A DNA stretch of 64,000 nucleotides from Caulobacter sp. NIBR2454 (lineage in GTDB: Bacteria; Pseudomonadota; Alphaproteobacteria; Caulobacterales; Caulobacteraceae). The stretch lies in contig NZ_CP114871.1 of assembly GCF_027474405.1 (NCBI RefSeq), positions 2,737,001 through 2,801,000 of the forward strand. Reading direction: 5' to 3'. The notes under the pieces were generated by a model that saw nothing but the letters and a program-made list of their open reading frames with translations, ran no database searches and was not told the DNA's origin. This document shows, piece after piece, positions 1 to 9,700 of this stretch (position 1 is its first letter; each line of letters opens with the position of its first letter). The position numbers were made by a program, and so were the translations under genes.

Positions 1-206
1 AGCAGGAAATCGGCGAACCTCGTCGCCGCCGCCGGCTCCCAAACCACATGAAAGCCGTAGAACCCTTCCAGGACGCGCCGGAATCGATCCGGCGAAAGCG
101 GCGGCTCTAGGAGGGCGAGGCCCGCTTCGAGCGCCTCGTGACGAGTTGCAGTGTCGCTTCGGAGCCGGTCGAGGAGCGGGTGGGCTGTCTCGATGACTCC
201 ATGCAT
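1..206 (-). CDS. Biliverdin-producing heme oxygenase (partial, C-terminus beyond the window)
   Basis: Only the first 68 residues are present; the gene runs off the left edge. The start ATG at 206 has a GGAG about nine bases upstream. The N-terminus contains LRSDTATRHEALE, in which the His of RHE is the expected proximal heme ligand of the family, and then FRRVLEGFYGFHVVWEP, typical of bacterial HmuO/BphO-type heme oxygenases. Such enzymes open heme to biliverdin, carbon monoxide and iron; some supply biliverdin to bacteriophytochromes. It lies downstream of luxI and the small gene at 289-546 on the same strand, so it may be co-transcribed with them across an 82-base gap. Whether a phytochrome gene follows cannot be seen. 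Confidence 0.72.
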   Translation of the reverse strand, partial: MHGVIETAHPLLDRLRSDTATRHEALEAGLALLEPPLSPDRFRRVLEGFYGFHVVWEPAAATRFADFL

Positions 207-288
207 GGGCGCGTCTCCAAAAGAGCGCGAACCCTAGTGTCCTCAAGCTTCGGAGCCAAGCTGGACCATAAAATATTCAGGTCGGTCA

Positions 289-546
289 TCACGCGTTTCC
301 GGCTGTCCCCATGACAGCGCAGACCTCGTAGAGGCGACGCTCCACGGCGGCCGGGCCCTCCTTGTGCTCGATCTCCACCAGACGCCGGGTGACGTTCAAC
401 AGGACCGCCCGCTCCCGGCGGCTGAGACGCGTATGGTACTCGGCCAGGGCGCGCAGCTCATCGCTGCTGATCGCATCCGGATGCGTCAGGGCGTTGGCGG
501 CCAGGCGCGTCATGGCCGCGCCAGAGAAAGATCCCCGAACCGACAT
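289..546 (-). CDS. Hypothetical 85-residue protein coupled to luxI
   Basis: The start ATG overlaps the luxI stop codon by one base (TGATG), so translation is probably coupled. The product is hydrophilic and predicted to be helical, with a charged segment LSRRERAVLLNVTRRLVEIEH near residues 41-61, and has no signal peptide or membrane segment. I do not recognise a family. Its position suggests a role tied to quorum sensing, for example a modulator of the signal synthase, but this is inference from gene order alone. Confidence 0.6.
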   Translation of the reverse strand: MSVRGSFSGAAMTRLAANALTHPDAISSDELRALAEYHTRLSRRERAVLLNVTRRLVEIEHKEGPAAVERRLYEVCAVMGTAGNA

Positions 547-1235
547 CAGCGAGCCTCCATCAGCTGCGGCGTGCGGACGGGCGCTTCGCGGAAGCGCCGC
601 AGCAGGCGGGAGTCCTTCTCAGGGTCCTGCAGCTTGCCCTGCGGCGCGCCGAAGGCGGCCATCATGCGCTCGAGCCCATCGGTCGAGGCGGTCATCAGAT
701 AGGGATACGAGAACGGGTCGCCCGGCGCGAAGCGGATCGGCGCGCCCAGGGCGTCCACCGCGAAGCCCTGGCGGATCAGGGCCTCCAGCGACGATTGGTA
801 ATAGACCCCCATGGTCTGGGTCCAGCCCATGTCTTCGGCCAGTTCGCCATGCGAGATGTAGAGGTCGCCCATGATCGCCGTGCGCTCTTCGCGAGACAGC
901 GACAGGTCCACGCAGAAGCGCGAGCTTTCGACGATCTTCGATGACCGCGGCAGGGGCGCGCCGATCTGGGCCTGCAGCACGTCGCAGGTGACGTTGGGCG
1001 CGTCCGACGGCGTCAGTCGGCAGGTGCCGACAACCTGCCCCGCGTCGTTGACCGCCACCAGATGATGCACGGCCGGGGTGAAGTCGAACTGGTCGATCTC
1101 GCGCTCGCCGTCGCCCGCCAGATCGGGAAGCTTCCAGCCAAGGGTCTCCATGAAGATGCGGCGGCGAAGACGGAACGCCTCATTCAGCAATCCCCCGAAG
1201 GCGCTGCGGTGATGGGCGCGAATGACGATGGCCAT
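546..1235 (-). CDS. luxI: Acyl-homoserine-lactone synthase (LuxI family)
   Basis: The 229-residue product has the hallmark residues of LuxI autoinducer synthases: Arg24, Phe28 and Trp34 in RRRIFMETLGW, the acidic pair Asp48/Asp51 in EIDQFDF, and Glu103/Arg106 in VESSRF. These enzymes join an acyl group from acyl-ACP or acyl-CoA to S-adenosylmethionine, giving a diffusible homoserine lactone. The length is slightly above the usual 190-220 residues. It lies directly downstream of a luxR gene on the same strand, with an inverted repeat resembling a lux box 64 bases before its start, so positive autoregulation by the neighbouring LuxR is likely. The acyl chain cannot be deduced. A 60-residue C-terminal part is less conserved. 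Confidence 0.93.
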   Translation of the reverse strand: MAIVIRAHHRSAFGGLLNEAFRLRRRIFMETLGWKLPDLAGDGEREIDQFDFTPAVHHLVAVNDAGQVVGTCRLTPSDAPNVTCDVLQAQIGAPLPRSSKIVESSRFCVDLSLSREERTAIMGDLYISHGELAEDMGWTQTMGVYYQSSLEALIRQGFAVDALGAPIRFAPGDPFSYPYLMTASTDGLERMMAAFGAPQGKLQDPEKDSRLLRRFREAPVRTPQLMEAR

Positions 1236-1298
1236 GGCCTGCTCCAGTACGGTCGAAGTCCGACGGGATGCAGGATGAGGCGGCGCCTTCCCTGGCGG

Positions 1299-1320
1299 CA
1301 GTCCCCCAAAACGGGGACAG
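1299..1320. promoter_or_regulatory. Candidate lux box between luxR and luxI
   Basis: An inverted repeat with arms CAGTCCCC and GGGGACAG (one mismatch at the second position) is separated by six bases. It lies 64 bases upstream of the luxI start, 17 bases after the luxR stop. The size (22 bp) and location fit a LuxR-AHL binding site that activates luxI. Confidence 0.55.
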
Positions 1321-1336
1321 GGACACCCTCAGGTTG

Positions 1337-2056
1337 CTAGGGCGCGATCTGGCCGGACCAGATGCCCACCGCCACGGCCTGGGCGCGGTCGTCGGCCTGG
1401 AGCTTGGCGAAGATGCGCTTCCAGTGCGTACGCACCGTTTCGGGCGAGATTTCCAGGTCCAGAGCGATGACCTTGTCGCTCTGACCCAGCGAGGCGTGGT
1501 TCAGGATACGGCGCTCCTGCGGCGACAGCGTCTTCACCGCCGGCTGCAGCCGCACCTCGCGCAGGTGCAGCAGGCGCTGCATGAAGGTGCTGGCCACGAA
1601 GGACATCACCCCCTGGTCCATGTCGGTCCAGTGGATGGTCGGTCCCGATACGTTGACCACCGCCGCGTTGAGCAGGCCGCCGGTGCCCACCGGCTGGGTG
1701 AAGCCGTCGGCCAGGCCGAACTGCCGCGCGTCACGGAACAGCTCGGTGCTGGCCTGGGACGTGGTGCGCGAGATGTCGGCCCAGGTGAAGCCGCCCGGCT
1801 GGGTCAGGGCGCGCTGAACCACCGGATCGACCAGATACTGCTGCTTGGCCAGATAGTATTCTGTCCACTCGTCGGCCCAGTTGGAGACCATGCCCAGACG
1901 CGGGTCCATCCGCTCGGGATTGGCCAGGACCCAGGTGGAATAGGTGCGGGCGCCGAACGGCTCGATGGCGCGTTCAAACGCGCCGATGGCGGCGCTGACA
2001 GACTGAGCGCGCGTCATCACCCCGATCTGGGCGAGTGCTTCTTCAACGCGGCTCAT
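1337..2056 (-). CDS. luxR: LuxR-family quorum-sensing transcriptional regulator
   Basis: The 239-residue protein has an N-terminal autoinducer-binding domain and a C-terminal LuxR/GerE helix-turn-helix. The ligand-pocket residues of the family are visible: Trp64 and Tyr68 in EWTEYYLAK, Asp77-Pro78, and Trp92. The HTH starts at LSPQERRIL (177-185) and includes SDKVIALDLEISPETVRTH (193-211). It should bind the acyl-homoserine lactone made by the adjacent luxI product and act on the inverted repeat at 1299-1320. It is transcribed divergently from glpD with about 107 bases between them. Confidence 0.93.
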   Translation of the reverse strand: MSRVEEALAQIGVMTRAQSVSAAIGAFERAIEPFGARTYSTWVLANPERMDPRLGMVSNWADEWTEYYLAKQQYLVDPVVQRALTQPGGFTWADISRTTSQASTELFRDARQFGLADGFTQPVGTGGLLNAAVVNVSGPTIHWTDMDQGVMSFVASTFMQRLLHLREVRLQPAVKTLSPQERRILNHASLGQSDKVIALDLEISPETVRTHWKRIFAKLQADDRAQAVAVGIWSGQIAP

Positions 2057-2163
2057 GGCGCCCTCACAACCCCGACGACGCTAGACCTCATCGCGACGCC
2101 ATGAAAGACGCCTATTGTCACAGACGTCCGACAGTACAGAATCCAAACCCATAAAGGGGTTTC

Positions 2164-3624
2164 ATGAGCCAAGTCGATCTTCTGGTCATCGGCGGAGGCG
2201 TCAACGGCGCCGGCATCGCCCGCGACGCGGCCGGCCGCGGCCTGAGCGTTGTTCTGTGCGAACGTCGTGATCTGGCGGGGGCGACTTCGTCCGCCTCGTC
2301 CAAGTTGGTCCATGGCGGGCTTCGCTATCTGGAGCAGTACGAGTTTCGCCTGGTTCACGAGAGCTTGGCCGAACGCGAGGTCCTGCTGGCCGCCGCCCCG
2401 CACGTGATCTGGCCGCTGCGCTTCGTCCTGCCGGTGCATCAGGGGCTGCGGCCGCCGTGGATGCTGCGGATCGGCCTGTTCCTCTACGATCACATCGGCG
2501 GCCGGCGCAGCCTGCCCGGGACGCGGACGATCAGCCGGCGGTCTTCACATCGGCTCGATCCGCTGCTGGACCGCTACCGGCTGGCCTTCGAATATTCCGA
2601 CTGCTGGGCCGACGACGCCCGCTTGACCGCCCTGTGCGCCCGCGACGCCGCCGATCGTGGTGCGGAGATCCTGGTGGGTTGGGAGGCGACATCCGCCCGG
2701 CGGCAGGGCGCGTCCTGGCTGGTCGATCTGCGGTCCGACGACGGCGCTGCGCGGCAGGTCAGCGCCCGCGCGGTAGTCAACGCCGCCGGTCCCTGGGTGG
2801 GCGAGACCCTGAAGCTGTCGGGGGCGAAGGCCCACCACGCCCCGCGTCTGGTGAAGGGCAGCCACATCGTGGTCCCCCGCCTGCACGATGGCGACCAGGC
2901 CTTCACCTTCCAGAACAGCGACGGCCGCATCGCCTTCGTCATCCCCTACGAGCAGGACTTCACCCTGATCGGCACCACCGACATCCCCTATGACGGCGAT
3001 CCGGCGAAGGTGGCGGCCAGCGGGGACGAGACCGCCTATCTGTGCGAACTGGTGTCCGAGTACCTGAAGACACCGGTCACCCCGGCCGATGTCGTCTGGA
3101 CCTATTCAGGCGTGCGGCCGCTGTATGACGACGGCGGGGTCAGCGCTTCGACCGTCACCCGCGACTACGTCTTCGACATCGACGCGCCGGAGGGGCAGGC
3201 GCCCATGCTGTCGATCTTCGGCGGCAAGCTGACCACGCACCGCAAGCTGGCCGAACACGCCATGGAAAAGCTTCAGCCGCTGATGGGGTTCGAGGCCGGA
3301 CCGTGGACAGCCAAGGCGATCCTGCCCGGCGGCGACATCGCCGACTTCGACGCCTTCGCCGCTGAACAGGTGCGCAAGCACAGTGACCTGCCCGAACCTG
3401 TCGTCCGCCGCCTGTGCCGCGCCTACGGCACGATGATCGACGCCATGCTGGCGGACGGCCCGGGCGTCCAGATCGCCCGCGGCGTGTTCGAGGCTGAACT
3501 TCGTCACATGCGCGATAACGAATGGGCCCGCTGTGGCGAGGACGCCCTGTGGCGGCGGTCAAAGCTCGGCCTGCACCTCACTCAGGCGGAGCGGGACGCC
3601 GTCACCGCCTGGTTCGGTCGCTGA
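2164..3624 (+). CDS. glpD: Aerobic glycerol-3-phosphate dehydrogenase
   Basis: The 486-residue flavoprotein starts with the FAD-binding Rossmann motif VIGGGVNGAGIARDAAGRG, followed by the GlpD signature ATSSASSKLVHGGLRYLE near residues 40-58. It oxidises glycerol-3-phosphate to dihydroxyacetone phosphate at the membrane and passes electrons to quinone. The C-terminal domain contains IFGGKLTTHRKLAE (about 350-363), also typical. Length agrees with bacterial GlpD (about 500 residues). It stands alone, convergent with the DUF1272 gene four bases downstream. No glpF or glpK is near. Confidence 0.95.
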   Translation: MSQVDLLVIGGGVNGAGIARDAAGRGLSVVLCERRDLAGATSSASSKLVHGGLRYLEQYEFRLVHESLAEREVLLAAAPHVIWPLRFVLPVHQGLRPPWMLRIGLFLYDHIGGRRSLPGTRTISRRSSHRLDPLLDRYRLAFEYSDCWADDARLTALCARDAADRGAEILVGWEATSARRQGASWLVDLRSDDGAARQVSARAVVNAAGPWVGETLKLSGAKAHHAPRLVKGSHIVVPRLHDGDQAFTFQNSDGRIAFVIPYEQDFTLIGTTDIPYDGDPAKVAASGDETAYLCELVSEYLKTPVTPADVVWTYSGVRPLYDDGGVSASTVTRDYVFDIDAPEGQAPMLSIFGGKLTTHRKLAEHAMEKLQPLMGFEAGPWTAKAILPGGDIADFDAFAAEQVRKHSDLPEPVVRRLCRAYGTMIDAMLADGPGVQIARGVFEAELRHMRDNEWARCGEDALWRRSKLGLHLTQAERDAVTAWFGR

Positions 3625-3628
3625 TCCT

Positions 3629-3874
3629 CTAGGCCGCGCAGGTGGCATGCCGGCCGACCACCCGCTCGGTCGACGCCGGGTGTCTAAGCAGCGCCGCCGC
3701 CGGCCGCACCGGCCGCCGCACCAGTTCGCCTGCGCAGTTGGGACAGACCCCGCCCAGCCGATTGTCCACGCAATCGGCGCAGAACGTGCATTCAAAGGTG
3801 CAGATGCGCGCCTCCAGGCTCGTCGCCGGCAGATCGCGGTCGCAGCATTCGCAGTTGGGACGCAAGCTGAGCAT
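3629..3874 (-). CDS. DUF1272 domain zinc-ribbon-like small protein
   Basis: The 81-residue product carries four CxxC-type pairs (CECC, CTFC, CADC, CPNC) within the first 50 residues, the pattern of DUF1272, whose members are probable zinc-binding proteins of unknown function. I chose the ATG at 3874 because GGAGA lies just upstream; a longer frame to 3952 has no such site and adds residues not expected in the family. It ends four bases from the glpD stop, in convergent orientation, and starts 50 bases from the divergent D-aminoacylase-like gene. Confidence 0.8.
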   Translation of the reverse strand: MLSLRPNCECCDRDLPATSLEARICTFECTFCADCVDNRLGGVCPNCAGELVRRPVRPAAALLRHPASTERVVGRHATCAA

Positions 3875-3924
3875 GGGTAGGGTCTCCTTCCCGCTCCTGA
3901 TGCCAGAGGCCTCCGATAGCTGAA

Positions 3925-5658
3925 ATGACGAACTTCCCTCGTTTTCCGACATTGGCCACCTTCGCCGTCTCGGCCCTGCTCGCCACCTCGGCCCTCGCCG
4001 CCCCGGCCTATGATCTGGTGATCCGTGGCGGGTCGGTGATCGACGGCTCCGGCGCGGCGCCCTTTACCGGCGACATCGGCATCAAGGGCGAGCGCATCGT
4101 CTATGTGGGGCCAAAGGCGCCCGGCGCGGGGGCGAAGGAAATCGACGCCACGGGTCAGGCCGTCTCGCCTGGCTTCATCAACATGCTCAGCTGGGCCACC
4201 GACAGCCTGATCGCCGACGGCCGTGGCCTGTCCGATCTCAAGCAGGGCGTGACGCTCCAGGTCATGGGCGAGGGCTCGTCCATGGGTCCCCTCACCCCCG
4301 CCATGAAGGCGGCGGAGCAATCGCGCCAGGGCGACATCAAGTACGACATCTGGTGGAACACCCTGGACGAATACCTGGTCGGCCTGACCAAGCGCGGGAT
4401 CGCCCCCAACGTCGCCTCCATGCTGGGAGCCGAGCAGCCCCGCGTCATGATCCTGGGCGAGGGCGACGTGGACCCGACGCCAGAGCAGCTTTCGGCTATG
4501 CGCCAGATCGTGGTCCAGGCGATGGAGGACGGCGCCCTGGGCATCGGCTCGTCCCTGATCTATGCGCCGGGTACCTATGCGGAGACCGACGAACTGGTCG
4601 CCCTGACCACCGAGGCCGGGCGCTGCGGCGGCGTCTATCTGTCCCACATGCGCAGCGAGGGCGATCGCCTGGTCGAGGCCGTGGACGAGCTGATCGAGAT
4701 CAGCCGCCGCGCCGGCGCCCCGGCCGAGATCTGGCACCTCAAGGCCGCCGGCCGCGACAACTGGGGCAAGCTCGACACCGTCATCGCTCGCATCGAGGCC
4801 GCCCGCGCCAAGGGCCAGCGCATCACCGCCAACATGTACAACTACACCGCCGGCTCCACCGGCTTCGACGCCGCCATGCCCACCTGGGTCCAGGCCGGCG
4901 GCCGCGAGGCGTGGATCGAGCGGCTGAAGGACCCCGCCATCCGCGCCCGGGTCCTGACCGAGATGCGGGCCGCAAAGCCCGACTTCGAAAGCCTGTACCG
5001 CCACGCCGGCGCCGAAGGCACGCTTCTGGTCGGCTTCCGGTCCGAAGCGCTCAAGCCCCTCACCGGCAAGACCCTGGCCGAGGTCGCCAAGGCCCGCGGC
5101 GTCAGCCCCGAGGATGCGATCATCGACCTGATCATCGAGGACGGCAGCCGCGTCCAGGTCGTCTATTTCCTGATGAGCGAGGACAATGTCCGCCGCCAGA
5201 CCGCCCTGCCCTGGATGAGCTTCGGCTCCGACGCCGCCGCCCTGGCGCCGGAGGGCGTGTTCCTCAAATCCTCCACCCACCCGCGCGCCTACGGCAATGT
5301 CGCCCGCCTGCTGGGCAAGTACGTGCGCGAGGACAAGGCCCTGCCCCTGACCGAGGCGGTCCGCAAGATGACCAGCCTGCCGGCCCACAATCTCGGCCTG
5401 CGCGACCGCGGCGCCCTGAAGGCCGGCTACTACGCCGACGTGGTGATCTTCGATCCGGCCACCGTCGCGGACAAGGCGACCTACGAGAACCCGCGCCAGT
5501 TCGCGGTCGGCGTACGCGATGTGGTCATCAATGGCGGCCTGGCCCTCTCCAACGGAGAGCCCACCGGCGCCCCTACAGGCCAGGTCGTCCGAGGCCGCGC
5601 GTGGAAGGGCTGGAAGGACGGCGGCTGCAAGACAAGCGCCGCCGATTGGAGCTGGTGA
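3925..5658 (+). CDS. Secreted D-aminoacylase-like amidohydrolase lacking the HxH metal motif
   Basis: The 577-residue product has a signal peptide (residues 1-26, ending ALAAPA), an amidohydrolase beta-sandwich start (YDLVIRGGSVIDGSG) and the C-terminal ALKAGYYADVVIFDP segment of N-acyl-D-amino-acid deacylases. In active family members the first strand reads GFID-HxH; here residues 83-90 read GFINMLSW, so both histidines are absent. The later His in YLSHMRSEG, the His in IWHLKAAG and the Asp in SFGSD are kept. This resembles a known subfamily of exported homologues annotated as D-aminoacylase, but the lost ligands make the usual two-metal chemistry doubtful. The substrate is unknown. Confidence 0.8.
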   Translation: MTNFPRFPTLATFAVSALLATSALAAPAYDLVIRGGSVIDGSGAAPFTGDIGIKGERIVYVGPKAPGAGAKEIDATGQAVSPGFINMLSWATDSLIADGRGLSDLKQGVTLQVMGEGSSMGPLTPAMKAAEQSRQGDIKYDIWWNTLDEYLVGLTKRGIAPNVASMLGAEQPRVMILGEGDVDPTPEQLSAMRQIVVQAMEDGALGIGSSLIYAPGTYAETDELVALTTEAGRCGGVYLSHMRSEGDRLVEAVDELIEISRRAGAPAEIWHLKAAGRDNWGKLDTVIARIEAARAKGQRITANMYNYTAGSTGFDAAMPTWVQAGGREAWIERLKDPAIRARVLTEMRAAKPDFESLYRHAGAEGTLLVGFRSEALKPLTGKTLAEVAKARGVSPEDAIIDLIIEDGSRVQVVYFLMSEDNVRRQTALPWMSFGSDAAALAPEGVFLKSSTHPRAYGNVARLLGKYVREDKALPLTEAVRKMTSLPAHNLGLRDRGALKAGYYADVVIFDPATVADKATYENPRQFAVGVRDVVINGGLALSNGEPTGAPTGQVVRGRAWKGWKDGGCKTSAADWSW

Positions 5659-5732
5659 GCCGGGTTTGACAGCACGAAATCCTGTCTGAAAGTTCACTGG
5701 ATTCCGGCGTTATCCCGCGCGATCAGACGGTC

Positions 5733-6572
5733 ATGAACCTGACCTACCGCACCAAGCGTCTGATCAGCTGCGCCGTCGCCGGCTGGATTTCCGGGGCCGT
5801 CCTGGCCGCCGCCGCCCTGCCCGTCCACGCCGCCCAGCGGGCGCCGGTCGAGGTGATGATCGTCGGCGCCTTCCACATGTCCAATCCGGGCGCTGACATC
5901 AACAACGCCACCTATGAAGACGTGCTGACGCCCAAGCAGCAGGCCGGCGTGGTCAGGACCGTCGATGCTCTGGCCAAGTTCAAGCCCACCCGCATCGCGG
6001 TGGAATGGCCGCAAAAGATCACCGCCGAGCGCTACACCGAATACCTGCAGACCGGCCTCAAGGGGCACCGAAGCGAGCGCAACGAGGTGGTCCAGCTCGG
6101 CTACCGCCTGGCCAAGCAGACCGGCGCGGTGATCGAGGGCGTCGATGTGGATGGAAACTTCCCCTACGGCCCCGTCAAGGAATACGCCGCGGCTCACAAC
6201 CAGAACGCCTTCCTCGACAGCCACATGGTCGGGATCAAGGCCCAGATGAAGGCGCAGGAGACCCTGTTCGCCAAGGGCGGAACGCCGGCCGTACTGCGTC
6301 ATCTGAACACACAGGACCAGATCAGGGCAGGTCAGGACTTCTACCGCCAGATCGGCCTGATCGGCGGCGGGGACGAACAGCCCGGCGCGGCCCTGCTGAC
6401 GGGCTGGTATGAGCGCAACTTCAAGATCTGCGCGCGCATCCTGCAACCGGCCAAGCCAGGCGACCGCATCGTCGTTATCTATGGGGCCGGCCACAGCTTC
6501 CTACTGCGCCAGTGCGTCATCGAGACCCCCGGCTTCAAGCTGGTCGAAGCGAACGCCTGGCTGCCCAAGTAA
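5733..6572 (+). CDS. Secreted DUF5694 protein (TraB/GumN-like)
   Basis: The 279-residue product has a signal peptide (about residues 1-34, ending VHAAQ). The mature part starts with VEVMIVGAFHMSNPGAD, the mark of DUF5694, and ends with VIYGAGHSFLLRQ, which resembles the GxGHxxHL segment of TraB/GumN-type proteins. The family may be metal-dependent hydrolases, but no substrate is established. It follows the D-aminoacylase-like gene by 75 bases on the same strand, so both could be one export-related transcription unit. Confidence 0.75.
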   Translation: MNLTYRTKRLISCAVAGWISGAVLAAAALPVHAAQRAPVEVMIVGAFHMSNPGADINNATYEDVLTPKQQAGVVRTVDALAKFKPTRIAVEWPQKITAERYTEYLQTGLKGHRSERNEVVQLGYRLAKQTGAVIEGVDVDGNFPYGPVKEYAAAHNQNAFLDSHMVGIKAQMKAQETLFAKGGTPAVLRHLNTQDQIRAGQDFYRQIGLIGGGDEQPGAALLTGWYERNFKICARILQPAKPGDRIVVIYGAGHSFLLRQCVIETPGFKLVEANAWLPK

Positions 6573-6580
6573 GACCGCGC

Positions 6581-6598
6581 CGGCCTGTCCACAGGCCG
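6581..6598 (+). terminator. Hairpin after the DUF5694 gene
   Basis: Perfect eight-base arms CGGCCTGT and ACAGGCCG are separated by CC, nine bases after the stop codon. No clean T-run follows, so it is a terminator-like hairpin at best. Confidence 0.4.
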
Positions 6599-6735
6599 AA
6601 CAGGCGTTCATCATCTTTCCCGACTCTGCGTCCTTGCGCGGCGGGTCACTCGTCTCTAAACGACCCCCTTAACCTGCAATCTGACCTAAGGGACGGGCGC
6701 GCCGCCGCGCGACCGCCCTTGCGCGCGAGACCGAC

Positions 6736-9700
6736 ATGCCCAAACGCACAGACATCAAATCCATCCTGATCATCGGCGCGGGCCCCATCGTCATCGGCCA
6801 GGCGTGCGAGTTCGACTACTCCGGCGTCCAGGCCTGCAAGGCCTTGCGCGCCGAGGGCTATCGCATCGTGCTGGTCAATTCGAACCCGGCCACGATCATG
6901 ACCGATCCGGACGTGGCCGACGCCACCTATATCGAGCCGATCACCCCCGAGATCGTGGCCAAAATCATCGAGAAGGAGCGTCCCGACGCCCTGCTGCCCA
7001 CCATGGGCGGCCAGACCGCGCTCAACACCGCCCTGGCGCTGGAAAGCATGGGCGTGCTGGAGAAGTTCGGCGTCGAGATGATCGGCGCCAAGGCCGACGT
7101 CATCGACAAAGCCGAGGATCGTCAGAAATTCCGCGACGCCATGGACAAGCTGGGTCTGGAAAGCCCCCGCTCCAAGGCCGCCCATACGATGGAAGAGGCC
7201 ATGGAAGGCCTCGATTTCGTGGGCCTGCCGGCGATCATCCGCCCGTCCTTCACCCTGGCGGGCACCGGCGGCGGCATCGCCTACAATGTCGAAGAGTTCA
7301 AAGAGATCGTCGAGCGCGGCCTCGACCTGTCGCCCACCACCGAGGTGCTCATCGAAGAGAGCGTCCTGGGCTGGAAGGAGTATGAGATGGAGGTCGTCCG
7401 CGACAAGGCGGACAACTGCATCATCGTCTGCTCCATCGAGAACATCGACCCGATGGGCGTCCACACCGGCGACTCCATCACTGTCGCCCCGGCCCTGACG
7501 CTGACCGACAAAGAATACCAGCGCATGCGCAAGGGCAGCATCGACGTGCTGCGTGAGATCGGCGTCGAGACCGGCGGCTCCAACGTCCAGTGGGCGCTGA
7601 ACCCCAAGGACGGCCGCATGGTCGTCATCGAGATGAACCCGCGCGTGTCGCGCTCCTCGGCCCTGGCCTCCAAGGCCACGGGCTTCCCGATCGCCAAGGT
7701 CGCCGCGCGCCTGGCCGTCGGCTACACCCTGGACGAACTGGCCAACGACATCACCGGCGGCGCCATGCCCGCCTCGTTCGAGCCGTCCATCGACTACGTC
7801 GTCACCAAGATCCCGCGCTTCGCCTTCGAGAAGTACCCGGGCTCCGAGCCGTACCTGACCACCTCCATGAAGTCGGTGGGCGAGGTCATGGCCATCGGCC
7901 GCACCTTCGCCGAGAGCCTGCAAAAAGCCCTGCGCGGTCTTGAGACCGGCCTCAACGGCCTGGACGACATCGAGATCGAGGGCGCCGAGGACCCCGACAC
8001 CGGCAAGGCCGCCGTGGTCCGCGCCCTGGGCAACCCGACGCCGGACCGCCTGCGCGTCATCGCCCAGGCCTTCCGCCACGGCCTGACCGTCCAGGAGATC
8101 AACGCCGCCTGCTCCTATGAGCCCTGGTTCCTGGAGCAACTGGCCGAGATCGTGCGCCAGGAGGGCCTGGTCCGCGCCGGCGGCCTGCCCAACAACGCCG
8201 CCGACTTCCGTCGCCTGAAGGCCATGGGCTTCGCCGACGCCCGCCTGGCCAAGCTGACCAACCTGACCGAGGCCGAGGTCCGCAGCCAGCGCCACGCCCA
8301 CGGCGTGCGCCCGGTCTACAAGCGCATCGACACCTGCGCCGGCGAATTCCGCGCCGACACCCCCTACATGTACTCGACCTACGAGACCGGCGCCCTGGGC
8401 CAGCTGCCCGATTGCGAGAGCGAGCCCACCGGCGCCAAGAAGGCGGTCATCCTCGGCGGCGGTCCCAACCGGATCGGCCAGGGGATCGAGTTCGACTACT
8501 GCTGCTGCCACGCCGCCTTCGCGCTGGACCAGATCGGCATCGAGTCGATCATGGTCAACTGCAACCCCGAGACCGTCTCCACCGACTACGACACCTCCGA
8601 CCGCCTGTACTTCGAGCCCCTGACGGCCGAGGACGTGCTGGAGCTGCTGGCGGTCGAGCAGACCAAGGGCACCCTGCTGGGCGTCATCGTCCAGTTCGGC
8701 GGCCAGACCCCGCTGAAGCTGGCCAACGCGCTTGAGCAGGCCGGCATCCCGATCCTGGGCACCAGCCCCGACGCCATCGACCTGGCCGAGGACCGCGAGC
8801 GCTTCCAGCAACTGCTGCATGAGCTCAAGATCGCCCAGCCCAACAACGCCATCGCCCGCAGCGCCGAGGAAGCCTTCGCCGGCGCGCACAAGGTCGGCTA
8901 CCCCGTGGTCATCCGCCCCTCCTACGTGCTGGGCGGCCGGGCCATGGAGATCGTCTATGACGATGAGCAGCTGGACCGCTACATCCGCACCGCCGTGCAG
9001 GTGTCGGGCGACAGCCCCGTCCTCATCGACCAGTACCTGAACCGCGCCACCGAGGTGGACGTCGACGCCCTGTGCGACGGCGAGACCGTCTTCGTGGCCG
9101 GCGTCATGGAGCATATCGAGGAAGCCGGCGTCCACTCGGGCGACAGCGCCTGCTCCCTGCCGCCCTTCTCGCTCAAGCCCGACACCATCGCCGAGCTGAA
9201 GCGCCAGACCGAAGCCATGGCCTTCGCGCTCAAGGTCCGCGGCCTGATGAACGTGCAGTTCGCCATCGAGGAACCGCACAGCGAAAACCCGCGCATCTAC
9301 GTGCTCGAAGTGAACCCCCGCGCCAGCCGCACCGTGCCCTTCGTGGCCAAGACCATCGGCCAGCCCGTGGCCTCCATCGCCGCCAAGGTGATGGCCGGCG
9401 TGCCCCTGGCCAGCTTCGGCCTGACCGACAAGCCCTACGACCACATCGCGGTGAAGGAGGCGGTCTTCCCGTTCGCCCGCTTCCCCGGCGTCGACACCGT
9501 GCTTGGCCCCGAGATGCGCTCCACCGGCGAGGTCATGGGCCTGGACTGGCGCCGCGAGGGCGAGGACTTCATGCCCGCCTTCGCCCGCGCCTTCGCCAAG
9601 AGCCAGCTGGGCGGCGGCGTCACCCTGCCCCGCTCGGGCTGCGCCTTCGTCTCGGTGCGCGAGGCCGACAAGCCGTGGATCCTGGAGCCGACCCGCCTGC

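Noticed and set aside
3559..5697. Long frame of over 700 codons antisense to the D-aminoacylase-like gene
   Set aside because: Gly/Ala/Leu-rich shadow of the plus-strand gene without ribosome site or domains.
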